From contig JAEWGW010000025.1 of NCBI GenBank assembly GCA_023388055.1, positions 372,001 to 436,000 of the forward strand: a stretch of DNA of 64,000 bases, written 5' to 3'. How positions within the stretch are numbered: the stretch's first letter is position 1; every line of letters begins with the position of its first letter. This document shows, one piece after another, positions 50,243 to 60,216 of this stretch. The position numbers and the translations under genes were made by a program. The notes below the pieces were generated by a model, which was given only the letters and a program-made list of their open reading frames with translations, had not been told where the DNA came from and searched no databases. The DNA is from Bacillota bacterium (lineage in GTDB: Bacteria > Bacillota > Bacilli > Paenibacillales > NBRC-103111).

Positions 50243-52465
50243 TTAGCTCTTTCGCTCCCCGGCCTCCCGCAGGCGGAATTGTCCGACCAGCTGCTGCAGA
50301 AACATGGTGATGGCGTCCACCTGATTGGAGCTGTAGCGCACGTTGCCCATGTCGGACAACAGCCCTTGCACCTTGTTTTCCACTTGGCTGGAAATCCGGC
50401 GGTTTTCGATGCTGATGGCGGCGATTTTCTCCATCAGCTCCACCACCTCGTCCACAGCCCGGCTCTTCTGGCTGTCGCCGGCATTGGCGCTGTACAACAG
50501 CTCCGTCGCCGCGGCAACCAGCCGGTTGCCTTCCTCCACCACCCGGCTGCCCTCCTCCATGGAGGCCACCGCCAGCTGCGCGTTGCGGTAGATCAGCTCC
50601 ACCGTCTCCTGGATTTGCCCGGTGGAGGAGTGGGTCATATCCGCCAGCTTGCGGATTTCGCTGGCCACCACCGAAAAGCCCTTGCCGTGTTCGCCAACCC
50701 GGGCTGCTTCGATAGAAGCGTTCAAGGCCAGCAGGTTGGTCTGAGAGGAAATTTGTCCGATTACCTCCAGCACCTCGCCGATCTGTCTGGCCGTATCCAT
50801 AAAGGTCAGAATCGTTTTGTTGGTTTCCGCCACCGTGTCGGAGATCTGCGACATTTTGCCGCCGATCCGCTCCACCTCGCCCTGGGCCACTGCAATCTGC
50901 TCCGAGGCCTTGGCCTCCAGCTCCGCCAGGGTTGCCTTCATCTCATAGGCCACATCCTTGGCAACGTCAATATCCTTCAGTTGGCTGCGGATACTGCGGA
51001 TCATGGAGTGGATTTCCTCACCCATCCGCTCCGTCGCCGTCAGCGTGGCGTCCGTGGATTGGCCCAGCTCCCGCTGGTTGGCGCGCACATCCTCGGAGGC
51101 ATGCTTCACCTTCAGCATCACCACCTCCAGGGAATCATTCATGTTGTTGATCCACTTGGCCAGCTCCCGGGTTTCATCACCTGCAAATTGATCGGTGTCC
51201 AGCCGCTGGGTCAAATCCCCCTTGCCCTCTGCGTTGATCCGGATGAAGCGGTTGATCCGCCGCAGGCTGTCCGCGATGGGCAGCGTCCCTCTATGCCGGG
51301 AGGTCTGGGCTACCGCCCAGCCGCCAATCAGCTGCAGTACACCCATGGCCAACGCCGCATATAGTACGGGCACATCCCTGGCCACGGCTAAGCCGCACAG
51401 CGCCGCTCCCGCCAGAGCAAACACCAGCACCACCGGAAACTGGACCCGGCGGATTTTGAAATCGATGCTCCGCAGCCGGTACACCTCCTCCAGATCCCCT
51501 TCGCACATCATGCCCCACAAATCCGGACAATGGGGAAGCCGGAAGGTGACGCCCTTGCCAATAACGGAAATATGCCGGTAATCCGAATACCCGGGAAACT
51601 CCACAAACAGGTTGCTGCCCTTGGCAATTGTACCTGCCACTCCCGGGTGCAGCTGCCCGGTAGCCGGGTCGGTGAACATCAGCTCTAATTCAGTGTGTTC
51701 CGCAACCCGCACCGTTCCCCAGTCCGTGGATACGCCGTCCTTCAAATTTTCCCCGTGGGTGAAGGTTCGGTCCTCGAAACGGCTGCGGGACAAAGCGGTT
51801 CCCGGCGCAATCTCCTTGCGCAGCGCAGGAGAGGCCATAAACAGGTAGTTGTCCCCCGAATCCGGGTAAACGTGACCCGATTCCCGCTGGATCAGATCAC
51901 CCAGGACGTCGTTGGGCACCCGGCCGCACAACGCTCCCATCCAGGTTCCGCCGCTCATGATGGGATAGATGAACAGCAGGGTCATTTTATCGTGAAAAGA
52001 GGAGGTGCTGGGTCCGATCTGGACGGTTAAGGGATCGGCATACGGACCGTACAGGCAGCGGCCGTCCTTCTGCCGGGAGGAATAGAGCACACCCTCGCGG
52101 AAGGGGGCGTCGGAGGCATTTTGCCCCATGTGCGGAGCATAAGTGGAAAAGATGACCTCCAGCTTGCTGTCCAGCACGAACAGCTCCGAAAAATCCACAG
52201 CCCGCTGGCGTACCGCCTGGGACAAACGGTTCCATACAGGGGCCGACTCCGCCTGCCACAATGCGCCGCCCTGCACAGAGGAAGCCGCTTCCGCGCAATA
52301 CCGCTCCAGGTGGGTCCAGCAGTCCGTCGCCCACTCTGTCAGAAGGTCCTTGCGGGTATGGGCAATGCCTTCGAAAATCTCCTCGATATCCTCCTTTAAA
52401 TGTTTGTTAAGCCTGCATGACCACCACAGTGGAAGCCCTTTCCGAAATCCGAGCCAGCCAAACAT
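50243..52465 (-). CDS. Methyl-accepting chemotaxis protein with apparently cytoplasmic Cache-like domain
   Basis: A 740-residue chemoreceptor. Residues about 20-230 look like a Cache/PDC sensor (LFVLDSKLEVIFSTYAPHMG, RCLYGPYADPL, MTLLFIYPIMSGGTWMGALC). A second soluble region (about 230-340) follows. Two closely spaced spans (about 342-364 and 370-392) come next, then a HAMP-like segment and a full signalling domain with the hairpin tip ISSQTNLLALNASIEAARVG followed by EHGKGFSVVASEIRKLAD. No signal peptide or N-terminal span is visible, so the sensor should face the cytoplasm, unlike classic Cache receptors. The ATG at 52465 follows GGGGGA; an ATG six codons upstream lacks a site. It works with CheA/CheW, not in the window. 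No CheB/CheR tail motif was seen. Confidence 0.9.
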   Translation of the reverse strand: MFGWLGFRKGLPLWWSCRLNKHLKEDIEEIFEGIAHTRKDLLTEWATDCWTHLERYCAEAASSVQGGALWQAESAPVWNRLSQAVRQRAVDFSELFVLDSKLEVIFSTYAPHMGQNASDAPFREGVLYSSRQKDGRCLYGPYADPLTVQIGPSTSSFHDKMTLLFIYPIMSGGTWMGALCGRVPNDVLGDLIQRESGHVYPDSGDNYLFMASPALRKEIAPGTALSRSRFEDRTFTHGENLKDGVSTDWGTVRVAEHTELELMFTDPATGQLHPGVAGTIAKGSNLFVEFPGYSDYRHISVIGKGVTFRLPHCPDLWGMMCEGDLEEVYRLRSIDFKIRRVQFPVVLVFALAGAALCGLAVARDVPVLYAALAMGVLQLIGGWAVAQTSRHRGTLPIADSLRRINRFIRINAEGKGDLTQRLDTDQFAGDETRELAKWINNMNDSLEVVMLKVKHASEDVRANQRELGQSTDATLTATERMGEEIHSMIRSIRSQLKDIDVAKDVAYEMKATLAELEAKASEQIAVAQGEVERIGGKMSQISDTVAETNKTILTFMDTARQIGEVLEVIGQISSQTNLLALNASIEAARVGEHGKGFSVVASEIRKLADMTHSSTGQIQETVELIYRNAQLAVASMEEGSRVVEEGNRLVAAATELLYSANAGDSQKSRAVDEVVELMEKIAAISIENRRISSQVENKVQGLLSDMGNVRYSSNQVDAITMFLQQLVGQFRLREAGERKS

Positions 52466-52782
52466 ACCTCTTCCCCCAGTCATCGACTATGTATAATATC
52501 CTGTTTTTGATGTTAAGTATTGTAACATAGGAAGTGTCGAAATGATGAAGTGGAATGAGACAAATAAGTGAAAATTCGAAGATTATTCTGAAAATATGAC
52601 AAAATGTTCGTCTTTTCAGGAAATATCCGATATTAAGGGGAGAGCCGCTTTTCAGGAAGAATATGGAGAACTGGGCTTATTCATGGTATGATACAGAAAA
52701 TACGTTCGTAAAAATCCCCCAAAAGTGACGGGATGCTCTGAGGTTTGCCATTTTCATATACAAGAGAGGAGTTTTGGCGGAA
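52466..52782. other. Divergent intergenic region, chemoreceptor / lhr
   Basis: An AT-rich 317-base spacer holding the promoters of two divergent genes. TATGAT near 52687 could serve the helicase, and TATTATAC on the reverse strand near 52497 the chemoreceptor. Neither has a convincing -35 partner. No repeat or small gene was seen. Confidence 0.4.
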
Positions 52783-55700
52783 ATGTCCGTTTCCTTTCAT
52801 CCGGTTATCGATGCTTGGTTCAAACAATCCTTCGGCTCGCCTACCCCTGTGCAGGAGGAGGCCTGGGAGTCTATTGCCGCAGGGGATAGCACGCTGATCG
52901 CTGCCCCCACCGGCTCCGGTAAAACCCTGGCCGCTCTCCTGCCCTGTCTGGACCGGATCGTCCGGGAAGCGGGTGAAAACGAAGCAGGCACACCCAAAAA
53001 GGGAGTGAAGCTCCTTTATGTAACTCCGCTGAAGGCACTGAACAACGATATCCACCATCATATATTCCGGTTTGCGGCGGAGCTGTCGGCGGTTGCCAAG
53101 GAGGGACAGACGGAGTGGCCCGGTTTTACGGTTGGGGTGCGGACGGGGGATACCTCCCAAAGCACCCGGGCGTCCATGCTCCGCCATCCTCCGGATATGC
53201 TCATCACCACACCGGAATCCCTCTATTTGATGCTGACTGCGGTGAAGGCCAGGGAGATTCTGCGCACTGTCCGGCAGGTGATCGTCGATGAAATCCATGA
53301 TTTGGCCTCGGACAAAAGAGGGGTGCATCTTTCCTTGTCCCTGGAGCGTCTTGCCTTTCTCTGCGGGGAAAATCCCCAGCGCATTGGCGTATCCGCCACT
53401 CAGAAGCCGATGGAGCGGGTAGCCCGGTACCTGGGAGGCTGGGAGGAAACGGGGGAATCGGACAGCGGAAGCGGTGCCGGAAAAATGGCGCCAAGGCCTG
53501 TCCATATTGTGGAAAGTCTTATGGAGCGCAGACTCACTGTATCGGTGACCATGCCGGAGAGAGGTGTCCGGGCTATGGACAAGGAGGCGGTGTGGGGGCC
53601 GTTGGTGCAGCGGATTCTGCAGTGTATGGACGGCGCCCGGTCCGTGCTTATTTTTGTGAACAACAGGCGGCTTTGCGAGCGGCTTACCCTGCGTCTGAAC
53701 GAACATGCAGGGTACGAAATGGCCCGCTCCCATCACGGCAGCGTATCCCGGGAGCGTCGCCTGGAGGTGGAGTCCATGCTGAAGGCGGGAGAGCTGCGCT
53801 GTCTGGTGGCTACCGCTACCCTGGAGCTGGGTATTGACGTGGGGGAAATCGATGTGGTGCTCCAGATTGACTCGCCCAAGGAGGCGGCTGCAGGCATCCA
53901 GCGCTTCGGCCGGGCAGGTCATGCCGTAGGCGGGGAGAGCCGTGGGGTCGTGATTGTCCGCACCAGGGGAGATTTGCCAGAGGCGGCGGTGCTGGCCAAG
54001 GCGGTAGCCCAGCGGGATATTGAGGACATCCGTATTCCGCGTCATAAGCTGGACGTGCTGTCGCAGCACACCGTTGCCGCTGTGGCGGCCGCAGGGACCG
54101 GAGAGGAATGGACGCCCGAGGCATGGTACCGAGTGGCAGCGGGCAGCGACTGTTACCGGGACTATCCCTGGGAGCGATATGAAGCCATGTTTGACGTGCT
54201 GTCCGGAAGGTATCCATTCTCCCGGCCGCTGATTGGCTGGAACCGGGACACGGACAGGCTCTTCAGGCTGCCGGGTTCGGCGATTGCCGCCTCCATGGGA
54301 GGAGGCACCATTCCGCAAACCTCCGCTTTTCCGGTGCATCATGCGGAGACGCGGGTACACTTGGGGGAGCTGGACGAGGAATATGTATATGAAAGCAGAA
54401 CGGGCGATGCCTTCCAGCTGGGTGCCAGCTCGTGGATTATCCGCTCCATCCGCCATGACCGGGTTTATGTGACAGAGAGTGACCACAGCTACAGTGAAAT
54501 TCCCTTCTGGAAAGCGGAGGCGGGAGGACGCAGCCCGCTGATCGGCGCGCGCATCGGCAATATGCTGGCCTTCATCCGGGATGCCGCCCGGCACAGCGGA
54601 GATGAGGAGCAGGAGCGCCTGCTGGTGCTGGGGCTTATGGAGGAATACCGGCTGGATGAGGAAACGGCCTCCGAACTGGTCGGTTATGTCCGCAGCCAGG
54701 ACAAACATGGTTTGGTCCCCACGGACTCGCTAATTGTAGCGGAGCATTACAAGGATGACGGGGAGCGGCATCATCTGGTGGTGCACAGCCTCCTGGGCCG
54801 CCGTATCCACAGAACCTGGGAGATGGCGCTGCGGATGCGTTTTGACGCGCTAAGCCCAACCCAGGTGTATTCCATCGCCAAGGATGACGGCTTGGAATTT
54901 GTTTTCTCCAACTGGAGTCCGGACTGGCTGCTGGAGCCGGGACGGCTGTCCTCCGCCCAGCTGGAGGAGCTGCTGTGGGAGGCGCTTCCGGGTACGGCTA
55001 TGTTCGGCAGAGCCTTCCGCCGGGTGGCGGAAACCTCGCTGCTGCTGGCCAGAGGCTACGAGCGCCAAAACTCCTGGACCATGCGCTACCGGAGCGAGGA
55101 GCTATTGAAGCAGGCCCTTCCTTTTGCAGATAAGTATCCTTATCTGAGAGAGGCGTATGCGGTTTGCCTGGAGGAGGAGCTGGATGTGCCGGGTCTGCAC
55201 CGGCTGCTGGAGGATTTGCGGACAGGTGCCGTCCGGCTGCAGACCATGGATTCCATAGCGCCGTCTCCTTTTGCCATGCGGTTTATGAATGATTTTGCGA
55301 TGACGTCCCTGTATGAGTCCGATGCGCTGGGGCGCGATGTTCATATGCAGCTGCTGGGCATCAACCGGGAGCTGGCTGCGGAATGGTTCGGCCAGGAGGG
55401 ACTGCGTACGCTGATTACCCGGCAGGTGCTGGAGGAGGAAAAACGCAGGCTGGCCCGTCCTGCTTGGTTTACTACTTCGGCTGGAGATGCTGACAGCGAA
55501 AAACGCAGCCTGCTCCGCCTTCTGAAGGAGTACGGCGACCTGTCCCTGGAGGAACTGGACCGGTTATGGCGGTCCGCAGCCGGGGAAGGAGCTTCAGGTC
55601 CGGAAGCAGGCGTTGAAGCTGCCGGAGAGCAGGAGGGAATCGCCGAAAGTGACAGAGGCGTTCAAGCTGGAGTTGGCGGCGGGAGTGGCAGTCCCCTATC

Positions 55701-57300
55701 GTCAGCGGATGAGCTGCTGCCTCAGCTGCTTGCGGCGGGCAGTGCGAGGAGTATCCGCGTGGCCGGGGAGGAGCGTTTTGTCAGCCGCGATGAAGAGGCG
55801 TGGTATGCGGGCTTTCCCCATACGCCGGAGGCTTCTTTTATTGCCAGGCGGTATATCGAGCGTGTGCTTTCCTTCCGGACGGAGGAGCTGGCGGCGCGCT
55901 TCGGAGTGGAGGACGGGCTGGCGGAGGCGTGGACGGCGGGGTGGCTGGCGGACGGAACAGCCACTATGGCTCCTTTTGCCGGGCCGCAGGAAACCGGGCT
56001 CTACACAGCAGCCAAAATTGCCGAACGCCTGGTGCGCACCTCCATCTCGGATTTCCGGATCAAGCATGGGGCCATCGAGGCCAGCCGGTATGCACTGCAT
56101 CTGCTGCAAACCCAGTATTTGCTGCCGGGGCGCCGTTTGGAGGGTCCGCAGGGATTGCTGCGGATTATCGGGCAGCTCCAGGGGATTTATCTTCCGGTAG
56201 CCTATTGGGAAAAGATGGTCTTTCCCGCCCGCCTGAAGGAATACCGCAAGGAGTGGCTGGACCAGCTGTGCGCAGCGGGAGAGCTGTTCTGGATGGGACG
56301 CAAGGAGGAGGACGAGAAGGAAGGGCGGATCGCCTTTTTCCTGGCTTCAGAAAGGGGAGAGGCGGAGCCGTTTATCCGCAGAGCTGTGAGCGGTCCCGCC
56401 TCCTCCCAGCCCGAGCTTCTGGCTCTGCTGGCTTCTAAGGGGGCCAGCTTCCTGACGGCCCTCTCCCGGGAAACGGGAGAGCCTCCTTCCGGTCTCCTCC
56501 CCAAGCTGATGGAGCTGGTATGGGAGGGGCGGGTGGCCAACGACCAGTTTGCGCCGTTGCGACTGGCTGCCTCTCCATCGGGTGCCCGCGGCAAACGCGG
56601 AGAATTCCAGTCCGGCTTTGGCCGATGGTACGTGCTGCTGTCCGGAGAAGAGGAGAATGCGGAGGCCTGCGCCTTGTCCTACAGCAAACGCTGGATGGAG
56701 AATTTCGGTCTGTTGACCCGTGGAGCGGCTGCAACGGCAGCGCCTTACGGCTGGGATCAGCTGTCGGGTGTGCTGCGTAAGCTGGAGGATTGGGGGATGG
56801 CTGTCCGGGGTTTCTTCGTCAAGGACATTCCGGCGATGCAATTTACCACACGGGAGACGGTGGAGGAGCTGGAGGCGGCTCTGCCCGGAGACACGGGGAA
56901 ACCGGTGCTTATTTCCGCAGCTGACCCTGCCAATCCCTACGGTGCCTGGGTGGAGTGGCCGGAGCTGCCGGGTGTCCAGTTTGCCCGCAAGCCGGGCAAT
57001 TTTCTGGTGTATGAGGGCAATGCCCTATGCCTGTGGATCGAAAATTTCGGCAAGCATGTAGCCGTATTCCCGGAGCATCCGGCTGCCGCGCAAGGGCAGA
57101 ATGAACGTCTCGCCGCTGTGCTGGGTGAGGTGTTCAGCACGCTAATCGCCCGGCATCATCTGAGTAAAATTACGGTGGAGCGCTGGAACGGCCGGCCTGC
57201 GGCGGAAGCCGGGCCAGTGGAGGATTTCCGGAGTCTGGGCGGAGAGCTTGACCGCACGCGGTTCATCTTCTGGCCCACGGCGCTGAAGTATAGGCGGTAG
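52783..57300 (+). CDS. Lhr-type large DEAD/DEAH helicase
   Basis: A 1505-residue ATP-dependent helicase of the Lhr (large helicase-related) family. Walker A is APTGSGKT (about 43-50), motif II DEIHDLASDKRGVHL (about 168), motif V ATATLELGIDVGEIDVVLQI and motif VI QRFGRAGHAVGG. These are followed by the winged-helix/Lhr-core domain and a long C-terminal extension (about 870-1505) typical of bacterial full-length Lhr. Such proteins unwind RNA:DNA and DNA duplexes 3'-5' and are linked to mutagen or DNA-damage resistance in mycobacteria and E. coli. The start ATG 52783 lies 11 bases after AGAGGAG; the TTG at 52774 would leave only two bases. An acidic, Gly-rich linker near 945-985 joins the two halves. 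The gene stands alone. Confidence 0.92.
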   Translation: MSVSFHPVIDAWFKQSFGSPTPVQEEAWESIAAGDSTLIAAPTGSGKTLAALLPCLDRIVREAGENEAGTPKKGVKLLYVTPLKALNNDIHHHIFRFAAELSAVAKEGQTEWPGFTVGVRTGDTSQSTRASMLRHPPDMLITTPESLYLMLTAVKAREILRTVRQVIVDEIHDLASDKRGVHLSLSLERLAFLCGENPQRIGVSATQKPMERVARYLGGWEETGESDSGSGAGKMAPRPVHIVESLMERRLTVSVTMPERGVRAMDKEAVWGPLVQRILQCMDGARSVLIFVNNRRLCERLTLRLNEHAGYEMARSHHGSVSRERRLEVESMLKAGELRCLVATATLELGIDVGEIDVVLQIDSPKEAAAGIQRFGRAGHAVGGESRGVVIVRTRGDLPEAAVLAKAVAQRDIEDIRIPRHKLDVLSQHTVAAVAAAGTGEEWTPEAWYRVAAGSDCYRDYPWERYEAMFDVLSGRYPFSRPLIGWNRDTDRLFRLPGSAIAASMGGGTIPQTSAFPVHHAETRVHLGELDEEYVYESRTGDAFQLGASSWIIRSIRHDRVYVTESDHSYSEIPFWKAEAGGRSPLIGARIGNMLAFIRDAARHSGDEEQERLLVLGLMEEYRLDEETASELVGYVRSQDKHGLVPTDSLIVAEHYKDDGERHHLVVHSLLGRRIHRTWEMALRMRFDALSPTQVYSIAKDDGLEFVFSNWSPDWLLEPGRLSSAQLEELLWEALPGTAMFGRAFRRVAETSLLLARGYERQNSWTMRYRSEELLKQALPFADKYPYLREAYAVCLEEELDVPGLHRLLEDLRTGAVRLQTMDSIAPSPFAMRFMNDFAMTSLYESDALGRDVHMQLLGINRELAAEWFGQEGLRTLITRQVLEEEKRRLARPAWFTTSAGDADSEKRSLLRLLKEYGDLSLEELDRLWRSAAGEGASGPEAGVEAAGEQEGIAESDRGVQAGVGGGSGSPLSSADELLPQLLAAGSARSIRVAGEERFVSRDEEAWYAGFPHTPEASFIARRYIERVLSFRTEELAARFGVEDGLAEAWTAGWLADGTATMAPFAGPQETGLYTAAKIAERLVRTSISDFRIKHGAIEASRYALHLLQTQYLLPGRRLEGPQGLLRIIGQLQGIYLPVAYWEKMVFPARLKEYRKEWLDQLCAAGELFWMGRKEEDEKEGRIAFFLASERGEAEPFIRRAVSGPASSQPELLALLASKGASFLTALSRETGEPPSGLLPKLMELVWEGRVANDQFAPLRLAASPSGARGKRGEFQSGFGRWYVLLSGEEENAEACALSYSKRWMENFGLLTRGAAATAAPYGWDQLSGVLRKLEDWGMAVRGFFVKDIPAMQFTTRETVEELEAALPGDTGKPVLISAADPANPYGAWVEWPELPGVQFARKPGNFLVYEGNALCLWIENFGKHVAVFPEHPAAAQGQNERLAAVLGEVFSTLIARHHLSKITVERWNGRPAAEAGPVEDFRSLGGELDRTRFIFWPTALKYRR

Positions 57301-57423
57301 GGTGGAAGGTGGCAGTTGGGCAGGTTGTCCATGTGAAGCTACACCCCATTGCCATTACCTTTTCCCAGAAAGCAGCCCCGCCGGGCTGTTTTTGGCTCCA
57401 ATAAAAGCGCTCACGTCCGTTAA

Positions 57424-57962
57424 AATTTGAAACGGGCGTTTTTGCGCTGAATAGCGGCGCTCACTTCCGTTAGAATCCCGCACGGCCTCCCGGCCAGCGC
57501 CAGGGATGAAAATGTCGGGGCAGACGCGGCATTTTCGTATAAATCGCCCATGGCCAAGCGGCCATCGCCAGGAATGAAAATGCTGGGGCAGACCCGGCAC
57601 TTTCGTATAAAGGGAGTGAGCGGACAGTGGGCAGAAAACGGGGGTATGGATGTTTTAACGAATCTCAGCCACGCTATTTCGCTCCTATGGCCCCTCTTGC
57701 GGTTGTAACGAATCTGAGGCGCCTTATTCCGGCTCAAAGACACTGAAAAGAACCTGAACGTAAGCAATAGCGTGGCTCAGATTCGTTACGTTGGCAACCA
57801 GCCGCTTTTTCGCCAAATAAGCGCTGTGAGATTCGTTAGAATCGCCCACGGCGCAGCGGCCATCGCCAGGGATGAAAATGCCGGGGCTAGACGCAGCATT
57901 TTCGTATAAATTTGAAACGGGCGTTTTAGCGCTGAATAGCGGCGCTCACGTCCGTTAGAATC
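57424..57962. repeat. Composite intergenic repeat island
   Basis: Three interleaved families lie in the 887-base gap. (a) A unit of about 54 bases starting AATTTGAAACGGGCGTTTT and containing GCGCTGAATAGCGGCGCTCA occurs at 57424 and 57908. (b) A palindromic element GCCAGGGATGAAAATG...CGGCATTTTCGTATAA occurs at about 57499, 57560 and 57864. (c) A 23-base inverted repeat TAACGAATCTCAGCCACGCT... has arms at 57656-57678 and 57766-57788 with one mismatch; single arms recur near 57707 and 57826. No gene is supported. The remainder up to 58187 shows nothing recognisable. Confidence 0.85.
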
Positions 57963-58187
57963 GCCTGGCGCCAAATTCCGAAGCGTAAATAACCCATCCG
58001 GCCTATGGCCTGGACCGGGTCATTCCAACAAGCGCTACGATTTTTTGGCGATAAGCAGGAAAAAGCAGGAGGAATGTAGAAATTTCCGATGATACAAGTG
58101 CTGCTTGCCGATACAAAAACCTGAGTCCCGCATGAGATACGGAGCAGGTGCACGTTGACCGCAGGTTAAAAAAGGGGTCGTTGCCGG

Positions 58188-60077
58188 GTGCCGTCAGAGG
58201 AACAGTTGGGAAGAGAAAATAAACCGAAAAACATGATCCCGCCGGTGCTGGTGGGCTTGGCGGTCTGCGGAAGCCTGTTTGAGGTGATCCGCAACCTGCA
58301 GCCGCCCCCCATGGTCGTGTTTTTTTCATGCTGTGCGCTGCTGGTTCCCTGGCTGCTTTATACCCATTTCCGCCACTCGGCCAACCTCGCCAAGGAGCGG
58401 GGATTCGCCACTGTGTACCGGGAGCTCATCGATCAGGTTAATGATGCCATTCTGGTCATCAGCGCCAAAAGCCCCCACCGGATTCTGGAATGCAACCAGT
58501 CGGCTTCTGTTTGGCTGGGCTACAGCTATGATGAGCTGCTTAGCCTAGACGCAGGGAAGATAGCCGACGTGTCCCAGGTGGTGGAGCTGATGAAGCGCAA
58601 TCTCACTCCAGGCGGCACACAGGCCGAATACCGCGAGATCCATTACCGGACCAAGGACGGGCGGCTGGTTCCGGCAGAGGTGAATATCCGGATGATCCGC
58701 CTGCAGGGGCAGCGGGCGCTGCTGGCCATCGGCCGGGATCTGACGGAGCGCAAGCGTATGGAAAACCGTATCCGCCACATGGCGTACTATGATGATTTGA
58801 CCGGCTTGCCCAACCGCAGGCTGTTCCGGGAAAAGCTGGAGGAGGTTATGGTGGCTGCCAGAGCCCATAACGGAGGCGCCGCTGTGCTGTATCTGGATAT
58901 TGACCGGTTCAAGCTGGTCAATGACAGCTTCGGCCATGATTACGGGGACATGCTGCTGATGCAGGTGGCGGAGCGTTTTGTACGCTGCATCGGCGATGAG
59001 GATTTTGTGGCCCGGACTGAAGGCGATGAGTTCGCTATGTTCTATTCCGGCATCACCGCCAAGGAGCGGCTGGAGCAGCTGGCAGAGGGGATTTACCGCT
59101 CATTGGAGCAGCCTTTTCAGATTGGCCAGTTCCAGATTCATATCACAGCCTCCATCGGCATCGCCCACTATCTGGGGGAGCAGGGGGAGACGGCAGACCT
59201 GATGATGAAATATGCCGATATTGCCTTGTCCCGCGCCAAGGAAACCGGGAAGAATACCCACCAGATTTTTAACTCCGACATGAACAAAATCTCTCTGACT
59301 AAGCTCACGCTGGAAAGCGAGCTGCGGCATGCCATCCGCAACAACGAATTTATGCTGGTGTACCAGCCCCAGATTCATCTGGAGACCGGCTCCGTGGTGG
59401 GAATGGAAGCGCTTATCCGTTGGAATCACCCCATGCGGGGGTTGGTATCGCCGGGGGATTTTATCCCTATCGCTGAGGAAACGGGCCTGATTGTGCCCAT
59501 CGGCGAATGGGTGCTTATGGAGGCGTGCCGCCAGAACAAACAATGGCAGGATGTAGGACTCCCGGCTGTGCCCGTCTCCGTAAATTTGTCCATGCGCCAG
59601 TTTCTCCAGCATGACCTCAAGGGCAAGATCAACGCGGTCCTGGAGGATACCCAGCTTCCGGCACAGTTTCTGGAGCTGGAGATTACGGAAAGCATGACCA
59701 TGGATGTAGAGTTCGCCACCAGCTCCTTGCGGGAGCTGAAGAGTCTGGGCGTGCAGATTAGCATCGACGATTTCGGGACAGGCTACAGCTCCCTCCATTT
59801 CCTGAAGAAATTCCCCATCGACAAGCTGAAGATCGACCGCTCCTTTGTCCGGGATGTCATGTGCGATCCCAATGATGCGGCGATTGTAGCGACGATTATC
59901 AGCATGACTCATCACCTGAACCTGCTGGTTATTGCCGAAGGGGTGGAAACCCGGGAGCAGATGCATTTTTTGCGGGATAACCATTGCAATCTAATTCAGG
60001 GTTATTGGTACAGCCCTCCGCTGCCTGCACAGGACATGCAAAACATCCTGAAGCAGTCCCACCCGCTTCCCGCTTAA
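58188..60077 (+). CDS. Membrane PAS-GGDEF-EAL cyclic-di-GMP protein
   Basis: A 629-residue protein with two N-terminal spans (about 17-33 and 41-58), a PAS domain (about 78-195), a GGDEF domain (about 205-365) and an EAL domain (about 375-622). The GGDEF site reads EGDEF (about 278-282) instead of GGDEF, with DIDRFKLVNDSFGHDYGD upstream intact. The EAL domain has Glu407 in MEALIRWNHP, then NLSMRQF, LEITES, IDDFGTGYSSL, KIDRSFVRDV, VIAEGVET and QGYWYSPP, so phosphodiesterase activity is expected. Whether the altered GGDEF makes or only senses GTP is open; variants with A or E at the first position are known in some active enzymes. The start is GTG at 58188, about 10 bases after AAAGGGG. It is a single gene. 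Confidence 0.92.
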   Translation: MPSEEQLGRENKPKNMIPPVLVGLAVCGSLFEVIRNLQPPPMVVFFSCCALLVPWLLYTHFRHSANLAKERGFATVYRELIDQVNDAILVISAKSPHRILECNQSASVWLGYSYDELLSLDAGKIADVSQVVELMKRNLTPGGTQAEYREIHYRTKDGRLVPAEVNIRMIRLQGQRALLAIGRDLTERKRMENRIRHMAYYDDLTGLPNRRLFREKLEEVMVAARAHNGGAAVLYLDIDRFKLVNDSFGHDYGDMLLMQVAERFVRCIGDEDFVARTEGDEFAMFYSGITAKERLEQLAEGIYRSLEQPFQIGQFQIHITASIGIAHYLGEQGETADLMMKYADIALSRAKETGKNTHQIFNSDMNKISLTKLTLESELRHAIRNNEFMLVYQPQIHLETGSVVGMEALIRWNHPMRGLVSPGDFIPIAEETGLIVPIGEWVLMEACRQNKQWQDVGLPAVPVSVNLSMRQFLQHDLKGKINAVLEDTQLPAQFLELEITESMTMDVEFATSSLRELKSLGVQISIDDFGTGYSSLHFLKKFPIDKLKIDRSFVRDVMCDPNDAAIVATIISMTHHLNLLVIAEGVETREQMHFLRDNHCNLIQGYWYSPPLPAQDMQNILKQSHPLPA

Positions 60078-60216
60078 CCATCATTGCTCCCATTCGGGCT
60101 GCGGTTTGCAGCGGCAGCGGCCACCCCGGGATAACCGCCTGTTTTGTCGCCCAAACCTCAACTTGCCACCAAATGTTCATTGACGGAAGGGGCTAAGAGG
60201 TCTACATTAGGAGGGT

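Noticed and set aside
50279..51364. Forward open frame of 361 codons within the chemoreceptor gene
   Set aside because: It is His/Leu-rich low-complexity translation antisense to the conserved MCP signalling domain.
52681..54708. Long reverse-strand open frame (675 codons) antisense to the helicase gene
   Set aside because: It has no family features, its codon pattern is a mirror of the GC-rich lhr gene, and no ribosome site supports it.
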